In this document: positions 11,647 through 21,938 of the stretch, in pieces | Layout of the letters: each line of letters begins with the position of its first letter | Position numbering within the stretch: position 1 is the first letter of the stretch | NCBI GenBank assembly: GCA_907163375.1 | Contig: CAJQUW010009239.1 | Span: 248,001-312,000, forward strand | DNA from: Prostheceraeus crozeri | Lineage: Eukaryota > Platyhelminthes > Polycladida > Euryleptidae | Reading direction: 5' to 3' | Length of the DNA: 64,000 nt | Translations under genes and position numbers: made by a program | Notes under the pieces: model-generated | Database searches by the model: none | What the model saw: only the letters and a program-made list of their open reading frames with translations | What the model was told of the DNA's origin: nothing

Positions 11647-14182
11647 TTACATTTTAAAATTTGCTAGCTTGCATGCATACGGAAAGAAAGAAATAGATCG
11701 TCTGTAAGTTCGTGACTGTGGCAAACAGCAATGTTTGGAGTAAGTTAGTCTCGGTGTCACCAGATAATGCAATGGATGAGAAGACATGTTTTCACATTTG
11801 AACAAAAACGAGCAAATACAATTGATGTGTCTCTCTTCTATGTCAGGCATAATTTGGCAGGCACAATCTTCATCACAAATAATTCTATGAGCTCGTTTTA
11901 CAACTCTTATTAAACGCGTCGTTATATGACGAGGCAATTTACCAAAAAGTGATGCGCTATAAAGCAAGATGGACATAATGATGCCATGAAAAGCAACTAG
12001 TAACTTAGATTTGGTAACAAAAGGCTTCAACACTCGTAACACATGTAGTCGCCTAGATGCCGTTCGATTCACATTATCAAAATGATGACCCCATGAAAGA
12101 GTGTCATGCCATAAAACACCAAGAATGATAACACAATTAGTGAACTCAATATTTGGATATTTGAAATCATCCATCGAATCTCTAGAGCATCTTAAAATAT
12201 GCTGTTTACATTTGTTCAAATTAAGAATCATGTCATTTGAGTCAATCCATTTCTGTATCACATTCAAATTGTTCAAATCAGACTCACGACGACATAGTTC
12301 TACAAGAGTAAGATCATCCGCAAATTTTATCAATTCAACATTTTTACCTTCCACTGATAACCCCGACAGAAAGAGAGCAAAAAGACAAGGTCCCAAAACA
12401 CTGCCTTGGGGAACTCCCGAAGAGACCTCAACTAAAGGTCCCTGAATACCGTTAACATAAATACGCTGACAGCGAAGGGATAAGTAGAAAATGAGCCACT
12501 TCAAAAAGCCAATGTTCACTCCATACTTTTTCAAGGTATTCACCAGGCGATTATGCTGCACCATATCAAATGCCTTGCTCATATCTAAGCATGTCATGTG
12601 AACAGCTACTGCATCTTTTGAATCCATAAAACGTGTCACAGCGCTGACAGTTGATCCATTAGGGCGATAAGCGTGTTGATTCCTATCATACAGAGAAATG
12701 AAATTGTCTTTCACAGAATTCAAAACCACGCGCTCAAAAATTCTCGATAAAATCGGAGTCAGAGATATCTGCCTGTAGTCATTTATGGTAGGATTGCGCT
12801 TCTTCTCTAATGGTCTAACAAGTGCATTTTTCCAAAGTGCAGGAAAAGTTTTTGTCTCAATAGAGGCTTGAAAAATATCAACGATTGGCCTGCAAATTAT
12901 GTCAGCGCTTTCGTTGATCAACCTTGCTGGTAGCCAATCAGATCCTTCAGACTGCTTAAGGTGTCAGGCGTCTTAGAACAACTTCATAGTCCACAGATAT
13001 TGACCAATCTTCATCATTCAAGTCACAGAGCACAACATCAGGATTAGGATTCAACGACTGATGGAATTTATGCGTTAACTGCACAATGAATTCAATACTG
13101 AATAGATTGTCATTCGACCAGCTCCTCTTTCCTTGTATTTCTTGCACTATGTTCCAGACATTGCCATTTTCAACTATACGGTTGCTCCAAAGTTGTTTCG
13201 CTTTCATAATCTCGAACTTCACTTTATCTCTCAGATGTTCATAAAGAGGCCAATTTTTAGATCGAAACGCCATCCAACGATCTTCGATTAACATTTTCAC
13301 CAATGGTGTAATCCACGGTTTGTCACCATCCTTCATTACAATAGTGCGCTGCGGAATAACACTCAAAGGATTGGACATAATTTCATAAAATTTGTCACAC
13401 TTTTTGTCAACGCAGGTGCATTCATACAAACTCATGAAATCACTTTTTAGCAGATGATCTAAAAAACACTGGATATGATGAGACCGATAATCAAAAACCG
13501 TTTTGAGAGTGACATTGTTCGGGATGTGAGTCGAACAAGAACGAAGAAACACACAGTTATGATCTGATAAGCCAAGGGTTGAACCAACGCTAGCAGAATG
13601 AGGATAATAATCAGACAGAATTTCTGGTATCCAAATCTAATCGAGGTGAGCAGTGCCACGTGTAGGCTCATTCACTTGATTAATACACAAAAAAGTATGT
13701 TTAAATATTTCGGTCTTGTAATCATTAAAATCACCACAAAAAATGACCTTTGTATTGATGTCTTTCTCAAGGAAATTGTCGAAGGTCTCTATGATTGAGT
13801 TATTAATGCAATCATGGGAAGATGCTGACAAATTCGGTGGAATATATAAACACCAGATAATCAATCCGATGGAAGGCAAAGCAACTGCAATTTGCTCAAT
13901 GAACCCTAGATTGGGCAGCAAAACTGGACGGGGGTTAAAGGTCTTCGAAAGCCGCAGACAAACTCCACCACCTAGGCGATTTACTTGGTCAATTCTGAAC
14001 AATAAAAAGTTGTCTATCAGAAAGGAATCATCCGGAATCTCATGAGTGAGCCATGTTTCAGTGATAGCAATACAGTCTGGTTGAAAATTGGATACCAAGG
14101 CACGAAGTTCGTCCATTTTATTACTCAAAGATCGAACATTCGCTAGGAAAACAGATGGATATATCAGTGATGGTAAAATCAA
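11647..14182 (-). pseudogene. LINE ORF2: AP endonuclease and reverse transcriptase, broken
   Basis: From 14182 leftward: an endonuclease with LANVRSLSNKMDEL, ITETWL and FCGDFND; a stop codon at 13637-13639, after which the same frame continues with IWIPEILSD and LSDHN, the end of the endonuclease; then a linker to 12956. A single-base shift near 12957 follows. The RT comes next (12921-11647) with NDYRQISLTPILSRIFE, CLDMSKAFDMVQH, SSGVPQGSVLGP and the KFADDLTLV catalytic box. The protein would nick target DNA and prime reverse transcription there. No RNase H or C-terminal zinc finger is evident. The two lesions make it inactive. Confidence 0.85.
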
Positions 14183-14797
14183 TCTCGAAAATACTTCAAC
14201 GAATCCCTTGGAACAACTTTTCCCTTATATATCACAACATCTTCACCAAGAGTCGCTCTGTCCTTTTGCTCTTTCCTAAGTAGGAACCATTCCTTCTGTT
14301 GACACTTTGTTCTGTCATTACTTAGATAAACACCATTGAATTTAGTGTGATTCTTCAATACCCTAGATTTTCTCAAGATAGCTTTCTTCACGACACGATC
14401 ATGGATGGTAACTTTCAAAGTTTTCGGTTTGCCATCGGAAGATCTACCAAATCTGTGAAAATCACTCAATTCAACATCATAGAAATCAGGAACATTCAGT
14501 AGTTCCTTCGCCATCTTTTTGTCGTGCTCGTCTTTCTCCAACTGTTCCGCTATCCTCAGGTAAACCAAAGAAGATAATGTTATTTCTTCGAGCTTCCCTT
14601 TCCTCCACCTCCGAGATAAGATCATCCGATAGAGAAACCAATTGGGATATTGATGCCTTCAAGCCATTAGTTTCATTCTCCTGCTTTTGATTCGCAGCAT
14701 ATACACTTTCTATCTTATGTTCCATAATAATTATACGGGTGCTAAGTAATTCAATCTGAGTGTTAAGTTGTTGAAAATTAGTTTTCATTGACGACAT
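14179..14797 (-). pseudogene. LINE ORF1 protein, coiled coil plus RNA-binding-like domain, frameshifted
   Basis: The N-terminal ~80 residues contain spaced Leu/Ile and many Gln/Glu, consistent with a coiled coil, and end with EEREARRNNIIFFGLPE, a common start of ORF1 RRM-like domains in LINEs. A single-base change near 14560 shifts the frame. The second part (to 14179) has KTLKVTIHDRVVKKAIL and NGVYLSNDRTKCQQKE, typical of the C-terminal half. Such proteins coat element RNA. The start at 14797 is chosen because it is the first ATG after the junction. Confidence 0.75.
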
Positions 14798-14829
14798 TAT
14801 TTCTTTCTTGATTCTTGCTTGCTATTTCT

Positions 14830-17800
14830 ACTAGTGATGGAAATCATCCCTGTGCAGTAACAACTGATCTTGGTTGGTCAATTGTAGGTGGAGGTAGCAT
14901 GAAGTCGTCGTTTTGCCACAGAATCGTAACGAAAGAATATCCGATTTCTCCTCAAGATGCGTTATCATTATTGGAAGGTGATTTTGGTGATGATAGCGAT
15001 AAGATGATGTCTCAAAATGATCTCAAGTTTATGAAGATATTGAACTCGTCCGTGACTCAGTTAGATAATGGTCATCTTCAACTTCCTTTGCCATTTTATA
15101 AACGTCCTGTTTTTCCTAATAACCGACGTCAAACTGAAGTACGCTTGGGATATCTTCAGAGAAAGTTTTTGAAGAATGAGAGGTTTCGCGAAGACTACAT
15201 TGGATTTATGGAAGACATCATCAAGGATGGAGATGCGGAAATTGCAGATGATACGTTTAAGGTGGGAGAAGGATGGTATATACCTCATCATGGTGTGTAT
15301 CACCCCAAGAAACCTGGAAAGATCCGTGTTGTGTTTGATTGTGCTAATCGATACCAGGGAAATTGTTTAAACGATCATCTGCTCACCGGTACTGATCTGA
15401 CCAATACGTTGATAGGAGTTCTATGTCGATTCAGAAGATACCCTGTTGCATTGACTTGTGATATCAGACGAATGTTTCACCAGTTCCTCGTTGATCCGAA
15501 TGACAGAGATTATTTGAGATTCTTATGGTGGTCTCAAGGTGATACAAATCAGAAGGCACTTCAATATAGGATGAAAGTGCATTTGTTTGGCGCGGCGTCC
15601 TCACCAGGTTGCTCAAATTTCGGTCTTCGGTATCTAGCGCGCAGTCATGAAAAAGAATTTGCTACAGCTTCTGAATTTATAATGAACAGTTTCTATGTAG
15701 ACGATGAACTTCTAAGTGCAAAAACTAAAGATGAAGCTATACAAATTGCACGTGATGCTGTATACATAGGCAAACAAGGTGGACTACAATTGCACAAGTT
15801 TGCATCCAATGAGCCTGATGTTTTGAAACCTATCGTAGGAGATGATCATGTATCCAGCACGACTACGAGTGAAGTACCTAAGGATAGTCATGTTCCTCAA
15901 GTTTCATCAACTCTCGGTCTCCTGTGGAACGTTGAAGAAGATTACTTTATGTTCAAGTTTGAAGATAAAGCATTCGGCTTTTCTAGACGCGATATTCTTG
16001 CTTGTGTTGCTTCTGTCTACGATCCTATAGGACTGATCTCTCCCTTTATCCTTCTTGGGAAGACAATACTGCAACAAATGTGTAAGAACGGAAGTAGCTG
16101 GAATGATTTATTGCCTGATTATCTTCTACCAAAATGGAAACAATGGTTGACAGACTTGAAAGAACTATCTACGCTGCGCATACCTCGTGCAATGACTCCT
16201 TTGTATTTCGGAGAGGTAGCAAGAGTTGAGCTACACCACTTCTCGGATGCAAGCACAACAGGATATGGACAATGTTCATATATTAGAATGATTGATGATC
16301 AGAATCGTGTTCACTGTACTCTCCTGATGGGAAAATCCAGAGTAGCGCCTACCAAGTTAAAGACAATTCCGCGACTTGAACTAACAGCTGCAGTCGTCTC
16401 GGTCAAGGTCAGTAAGCTACTGAAAGATGAATTGAGATTAACCCCTGACGAAGAAGTATTCTGGACGGACTCTAAAGTGGTACTTGCGTACATTGCAAAC
16501 GAATCCTGTCGCCTTCATATGTTCGTCGCAAATCGTGTACAAACAATTCGTGATGCTTCTGATCCTGCGCAATGGCGTTACATTGAAACAAAGTCTAACC
16601 CTGCTGATCACGCATCTAGAGGACTGAACATTCGTAGACTTCAAGAATCAAATTGGCTGAAAGGTCCTGAATTCTTATGGGAATCTGAGATACCGAATTC
16701 ATCTGAAATTAAATTTGATCTAAAGAAGGAAGACCCTGAAGTGAGATGTCTTGTGACTAGTTCCACTACGTCAAGTCGAGTGTCTACGACATCAAGTTTG
16801 ATCGCGTTATTTGAAAAGTTCTCTAATTGGTCGACGCTAGTTGCAGCTATAGCACGGTTACAACGGAGAGCTAAGGGGATAAGGAACGACTTATTATCCA
16901 CCGTGGAAGAACGAGAGGCTGCGAAATTGATTATTATTCGTCTCTCACAAGAATCTGATTTGAATTTGAAGTTGTTGCCTAAGGCTTTGGATCCTTTCAA
17001 GGATAAACATGGAATTTTACGCGTTGGCGGAAGGCTTAGAAACTCAACTTTGTCGCCTGAATTGAAACACCCGATTATTTTGAGTAAGAAGAGCTATATT
17101 TCTCGTCTGATTTGCCAACATTTCCATGAACTATCCAAGCATCAAGGACGCGGCATAACTGTGAATACCATACGTGCCAATGGATTTTGGATACTCAAAG
17201 GAAGCAAGCTAGTATCCAATACAATTAACTCATGTGTTGCTTGTCGAAAGAATCGTCATCCCCCAGAAAGTCAGAAAATGTCAGATCTTCCTATCGATCG
17301 TGTTGAGCCATCACCGCAATTCATGTATTGCGGCATGGATGTCTTTGGACAATTCTGGACAAAGTCTAGTCGAAGACAGCAGAAGCGCTATGGGTTACTG
17401 TTTACTTGTCTTTGTTCGAGAGCTATACATATCGAACTATTGGATGATATGTCAACTGATGCCTTCATCAATGCCCTTCGATGTTTCATTGCCATCAGAG
17501 GCAAGGTTCGTCAGATAAGATCAGATCAGGGCAGCAATTTCGTCGGTGGAAACAATGAATTGCGAAAGGCTCTGGAAGAGATGGACAAAGAAAATATTGA
17601 GAATTACATGAGCAAAGATTATGACTGTGAGATTGTCATGAATCCTCCTTATGCCAGTCATCGAGGCGGTATATGGGAACGACAAATACGTACAGTTCGA
17701 AGCATTCTCTCAAACACTATAGAAATGCAATCTAGACAATTGGATGATTCCTCATTGAGAACACTGTTTTACGAGGCCATGTCTATCGTTAACAATCGCC

Positions 17801-18237
17801 CTCTCACTACGGACTTCATTAATGATCCACAGGTAGATCCATTGACTCCCAATCACATTCTCACAATGAAAGATTCGACAACTCCGCCACCACCTGGTCT
17901 ATTTGATAGAAAAGATCTCTATCTGCGTAAACGCTGGAGAAGAGTTCAATACTTATCCGAGCAATTCTGGAGCAGATGGAAGAAAGAATATCTGCAAAGT
18001 ATCAATCAGCGGAAGTGTTGGGCTAGTAGATCTAGAAATATGAAGGTGGGGGATGTTGTTTTAGTCATGGATGATGGTCTTCCTAGAAACGAATGGAGCT
18101 TAGGATTGGTCAAGGAAGTGATTGAGAGTAGTGATGGTCTTGTCAGAAGAGTGATGTTGCGAATTGTAGACAAAGGAAAGGTCAAGGTCATAGAACGGAC
18201 TATTCAGAAAGTCATTCTTCTTGTTGAGTGTGAATAG
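14830..18237 (+). CDS. BEL/Pao pol: end of protease, RT, RNase H, integrase (partial)
   Basis: The frame is open without a stop for about 1140 codons; the nominal ATG at 14815 lies inside the LINE edge and is not a true start. First comes TTDLGWSIVGGG, ending the protease region. RT follows, with GKIRVVFDCAN, CDIRRMFHQF and the YVDD box at about 15694. RNase H has HHFSDAS and FWTDSK. Integrase has a zinc finger (HELSKH ... CVAC, near 17120-17250) and catalytic residues Asp (GMDVFG, 17338), Asp (RSDQGSN, 17524) and Glu (GIWERQ, 17677). A C-terminal domain ends near the stop (VGDVVLVMDD). Order and motifs are standard for BEL/Pao. All catalytic residues I looked for are present, so this half appears functional in sequence, but it lacks its own start because of the LINE. 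Confidence 0.92.
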   Translation, partial: TSDGNHPCAVTTDLGWSIVGGGSMKSSFCHRIVTKEYPISPQDALSLLEGDFGDDSDKMMSQNDLKFMKILNSSVTQLDNGHLQLPLPFYKRPVFPNNRRQTEVRLGYLQRKFLKNERFREDYIGFMEDIIKDGDAEIADDTFKVGEGWYIPHHGVYHPKKPGKIRVVFDCANRYQGNCLNDHLLTGTDLTNTLIGVLCRFRRYPVALTCDIRRMFHQFLVDPNDRDYLRFLWWSQGDTNQKALQYRMKVHLFGAASSPGCSNFGLRYLARSHEKEFATASEFIMNSFYVDDELLSAKTKDEAIQIARDAVYIGKQGGLQLHKFASNEPDVLKPIVGDDHVSSTTTSEVPKDSHVPQVSSTLGLLWNVEEDYFMFKFEDKAFGFSRRDILACVASVYDPIGLISPFILLGKTILQQMCKNGSSWNDLLPDYLLPKWKQWLTDLKELSTLRIPRAMTPLYFGEVARVELHHFSDASTTGYGQCSYIRMIDDQNRVHCTLLMGKSRVAPTKLKTIPRLELTAAVVSVKVSKLLKDELRLTPDEEVFWTDSKVVLAYIANESCRLHMFVANRVQTIRDASDPAQWRYIETKSNPADHASRGLNIRRLQESNWLKGPEFLWESEIPNSSEIKFDLKKEDPEVRCLVTSSTTSSRVSTTSSLIALFEKFSNWSTLVAAIARLQRRAKGIRNDLLSTVEEREAAKLIIIRLSQESDLNLKLLPKALDPFKDKHGILRVGGRLRNSTLSPELKHPIILSKKSYISRLICQHFHELSKHQGRGITVNTIRANGFWILKGSKLVSNTINSCVACRKNRHPPESQKMSDLPIDRVEPSPQFMYCGMDVFGQFWTKSSRRQQKRYGLLFTCLCSRAIHIELLDDMSTDAFINALRCFIAIRGKVRQIRSDQGSNFVGGNNELRKALEEMDKENIENYMSKDYDCEIVMNPPYASHRGGIWERQIRTVRSILSNTIEMQSRQLDDSSLRTLFYEAMSIVNNRPLTTDFINDPQVDPLTPNHILTMKDSTTPPPPGLFDRKDLYLRKRWRRVQYLSEQFWSRWKKEYLQSINQRKCWASRSRNMKVGDVVLVMDDGLPRNEWSLGLVKEVIESSDGLVRRVMLRIVDKGKVKVIERTIQKVILLVECE

Positions 18238-18424
18238 TTGTAGGCATTCCTTGAATTGTTTGTCTGAGATAATCTTTATTGCAATAAGCTTACGTACTGT
18301 TTAAATGTTAAAAGTAATTCAATGCATCGTGCATCTTTATGAACAAGTGATAATTGCCGTTTATTGATGTACTACTGATTGAATAGTCGCAATGATTTTT
18401 TATTGAATTTATATCCTGAATGCA

Positions 18425-18433
18425 TATAAAAGG
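18425..18433 (+). promoter_or_regulatory. TATA box in the probable BEL LTR
   Basis: TATAAAAGG matches the TATA consensus. It lies about 190 bases into the probable LTR, and the repeat shared with 10246-10383 begins right at its 3' edge. Confidence 0.5.
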
Positions 18434-18570
18434 TTGCAATCGTTTGTATTCATTTGTGTGTTGATTTTACATCTGATTTCTGTACATAGTGAACCACGAA
18501 TACGATATGAATTACAAACAGTATAGCTCGTTTTGATTTTTGGCTGTAAAAGAACGGATAAGCCGTTATA
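18432..18570 (+). repeat. Right arm of the ~98% inverted repeat
   Basis: This is the partner of 10246-10383 in opposite orientation. The two arms enclose the whole BEL/LINE composite, about 8.3 kb arm to arm. Confidence 0.8.
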
Positions 18571-18578
18571 GTGTGGCA

Positions 18579-21356
18579 TATTTAAATGATGGGTAACTTC
18601 ATAACTTCAGGAAAACACCGTAAACACTGTGTTAAGAGTCTAAATGAATTCAATGTTCAGGGCAGAAGTATGATTATCGCTGATAAGCTGTTCAGTTGTT
18701 TGGGAACTCACAGCGAAGAGAAAATCACAATGCGCACCGCAGAAAACTGCTCAAATCTACTCGAGGTACTCAAGTTTTGCTCAACTTATGTTGGCCTTGT
18801 CAATCATGTTTCAAAATAATATCATTTCGCAAACCAACAAGCAGAATAATCATCTCAACTCAAGAAAGATTTGAATCAGTATCGCCATTTAATTATTCTA
18901 GGCTTCATTCTATTGATCAGCGTAATTTAAAACTCGAATTTCCGAATTCAGAAAACATTGGATTGAGTTTAGATTGTGGCCTTAATCTGGCTACGCAAAT
19001 TTGAAAAACCACTTCAAAGAAAGAGCCTACCTAATTTCTCTTTTTTAGCTAATAGATATGTAGGAACATGGTCAAAAACTAAACCAAATAAATCAGAAAA
19101 ATTATAGCCAATGTCTGAGTATCGATAAATGTGAATATTATTGCGACAACATAGAATTAACGCAAATTTCTCTCTTACGCATCTGGATGACCAACCAGGA
19201 TGCAAAATAGTGTAATATCAAAAACCTACTCTACACCAACAAATTCATAATCACACAAAATATTATGCAGAAATCTTTGACCTTCGTAGCGTTAGCTATT
19301 AGATAAGCCAAAATTATTTAACAGTTAAACAAAATCTTATATTATTTGAATTTGAGTTTTACTTATGATGACGTGATAGTACCCAGAATGACAATGCGGT
19401 TTAACATACGCAATTAGCATACTAAGTTGCATGCAACTTCCTGGCGGATTCTTTAAACACTATTTTTGTAGCGCACACAATATTGAGTTTTAGTCTGCAT
19501 CTATTACTGGAATAATAGTATCTATTAATATACATGTAGATGGTAGATATATCCGGGTCTGGGTGCATTTTAAATGAGGAATTGTGTTGATGTTGAAGGA
19601 AGTGAACTGGCCTGCTGATGATTCCTTATATTGGATGAAATAGCTGCTATTCAGGTCTGTTCCCGTTTTCAACTGAAGGTGCAATTCAATGTTTAATTAT
19701 TCTGTTTACATATAATATATCTAGTACAATTTACATTAATATCTCCATACAACATGCAGATGAGGAATTTGCTGCTTCTTTTACACAAACACAAAATTAT
19801 TTTAAGACAGAAATTGAATGTGAATTAAACTTACTCGATTGGCATATTAAGAACAGAGAGACAGCCTTTAAATGTATCGCAGACTATATTTTAAAGGAGT
19901 AGTACTCTCGCCACTAAGCTTAATCGAAAAGTGATAGCTGTAGTAAAATTCATCTCTGTTTAGAAATATTTGTGTAGTTCTTATCATCTGAATTTCAGCC
20001 ATAGTAATAATCTGCTTCTTTATTCGTCATGTTTTGACAGCAAACAGACGAACCTAATCTCAAATCCACTTGTCCAGGCCATGATTCTTATCATTCAAAA
20101 AATTAGCTTGGAAGGAGCATCGGCAAAGATGACCATCAATATTTCATTCACTTCATTATTGCGAAGCTGTCCAAGTCTGTTTATTTTCAATGTAAAAAGG
20201 GTCAACCTGCCTCACGTATTCACTCATACGATCGCATTCATAATGAATCAGCTGAGATAAATTTCAATTAAGTCACAAAAAGTATCTGGCTAATGAATCG
20301 TCGTAAAATATATTATTCGCAGTGACAGTTTTAAATGCCTTTGTTGCGATTGATCACCGGACCGAACCTGGCTTTCCAAGAAAAAGACCGACTGATCGCT
20401 TTTTGGATATAATGAGTTCACAAGCAGTGCTATATAGCTGTTTCATTAGATATGCATGCCTTCACTCTTTATATTTAGATTGCATCACTTAATTCATCAG
20501 GTGATTTCTAAATATATACATGTACTGCTTTGATTTGAATGTGGAATAAGCTCGAAAAGATTCTTCAATGCGTTTCTACAACGTGTGCTTAATCAATGAT
20601 TTTTTTGATACACAAAAGAGGTGATTTCTGCAGTATTCGCTTGTCAATAGATTGGATTTATTTTTTATAATTATATAACTCAATCACAATCAACCTATCA
20701 GATTTTACAATTCTTGCAAAAAGGGTGAATGCCATTTCCTTGTTTAGTAAGTATTTTTTGGTTTTTTCAAATCCATTTTCTTTTGTATTTCAATAGTGGA
20801 ATAGTCCAAATAGGTGGCAAATTATTTTTAAAATTATTCTGCTTAATATGTGAAAAACATAACTGAATAGGATACATTTCAGACACTCCGTTACTAAATT
20901 ACGTGCCAACTAATAGATGCCTCACTGGTTGCCAAGGATGAGATTGTTATATTGAATCCGAAACGTTTACAGACCATCAGAATTATTTCTGACTTATTGC
21001 ACGGCATATAAGCACCATAATGACTTTAATCGCAGCATAGTTAAGTGACTTCTGTGTTGCGACTGAGGAACTGTCACTTTCAAGTCCTTGAAAACAAAAA
21101 GCAGATAGGAGAATACCTAAAAGTAGAAACGCTGGGATCCTTTATTGTTCCGTCGTTGATCCCTAGGAGGGCAGAGTCATCGCTCGTATGTGAATATGAA
21201 ATGGCACACATCACACACCTTTTCTGGTCAAATAATAAGTCGTCACTGAATAAGCAGTGAGCCTCAGACAGCAGCCAGTGCCGTACGTGTCATACACATC
21301 GAGTTCTTCGTTTGGTCACACTTTGCTGGCATAGTACCATTCTTCGATAAATCCTA
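18579..21356. other. About 2.8 kb with nothing recognised
   Basis: The stretch is AT-rich with open frames of at most ~100 codons and no motifs. No RNA gene or terminal repeats seen. Confidence 0.5.
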
Positions 21357-21378
21357 TTAACCCTTAAGCTACCATGCA

Positions 21379-21391
21379 CGAAATGTTCGTC
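21379..21391. promoter_or_regulatory. Subterminal palindrome, left end of piggyBac
   Basis: ACGAAATGTTCGT occurs here and again near 26025 at the other end. Related TTTCGTC/GACGA motifs are clustered at 21451-21470 and 25980-26000. Their placement suggests transposase binding sites; this is inferred. Confidence 0.5.
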
Positions 21392-21938
21392 ATTTGATGT
21401 TGAATTTCTCAAACCGAGGTCAAAATTCAGTGTCAGTGTCTGGAATACCGATGACGACTATTTCGTCATTCTTTGGCGCGTCACATTTTACCGACAGATA
21501 ATTTCGATGTCAGTGCTCATATTGCCAAAGCCGAAATAATCGTCATTCGCGGAATGGTTTTTCTGTACCACGACTTTATTTTGAGGAATGGTTTCTCTGT
21601 GCCGCATTATCTGAAGTTATCACGAAGCGCTCTCATTTCGCTTAAATTGCGAATTCAACTCATATACACGTACGCATATTCCTTTGAATTAGTGCTGAAA
21701 GATGTTAAAGATGTCATACATGGCTGCAAGCTATATTGTATTCTATTCTCTCCAACCATTTTTCTAATTTTTCTCTCTCAAATTTAAGTAAACAAAACTG
21801 CATTTGTCTTAACTGTTGTGCTTCAATTTAGCGAAATTACAAGCAGCATAAGTAGGCCTAACTCACTACTCATGCCGCAAAATCGCAAATTAATGTTCAC
21901 ACAAGTCAAAGTACATAATCACGACAAAGCACAAAAGT

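Larger units (their letters stand above)
11517..14829 (-). mobile_element. LINE of the CR1/Jockey group, nearly full coding length, inserted in BEL pol
   Basis: The element lies on the minus strand. Its 5' end is near 14829, with ORF1 starting at 14797, and its 3' end is an (ATT)n tail read on the minus strand (11516-11537), preceded by an AATAAA signal. Microsatellite rather than poly(A) tails are usual in the CR1/L2 group. ORF1 and ORF2 almost touch (14179 and 14182). It carries one frameshift in ORF1 and one stop plus one frameshift in ORF2, so it cannot move by itself. The 5' UTR is very short, so it may be slightly 5'-truncated. The target duplication is probably ACTA. Confidence 0.88.
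10958..18578 (+). mobile_element. BEL/Pao LTR retrotransposon, gag missing, split by a LINE
   Basis: The parts in order are aspartic protease (10958-11512), an inserted LINE (11517-14829), then the rest of protease, RT, RNase H and integrase (14830-18237) and a probable 3' LTR. The tetranucleotide ACTA occurs at both edges of the LINE (11513-11516 and 14830-14833), and the reading frame matches across the insertion. Gag and a 5' LTR in the proper orientation are not found; instead an inverted LTR fragment lies to the left. Apart from the LINE, the visible pol has no internal stop. Confidence 0.88.
18239..18578 (+). repeat. Probable 3' LTR of the BEL/Pao element (limits uncertain)
   Basis: It starts TGTAGGCATT directly after the pol stop, as is usual in BEL elements. 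A good TATA box (TATAAAAGG, 18425-18433) lies in its middle, as in an LTR promoter. A possible end is GTGTGGCA at 18578. The 5' LTR is missing, so the ends are not proven. Positions 18432-18570 recur inverted at 10246-10383. Confidence 0.45.

Noticed and set aside
11009-11707. Reading 11517-11707 as part of the BEL protease protein
   Set aside because: It is the antisense 3' end of the LINE; BEL pol resumes at 14830.
14815-14829. ATG at 14815 as the start of BEL pol
   Set aside because: It lies in LINE sequence just outside the junction; the true pol starts upstream of 11009.
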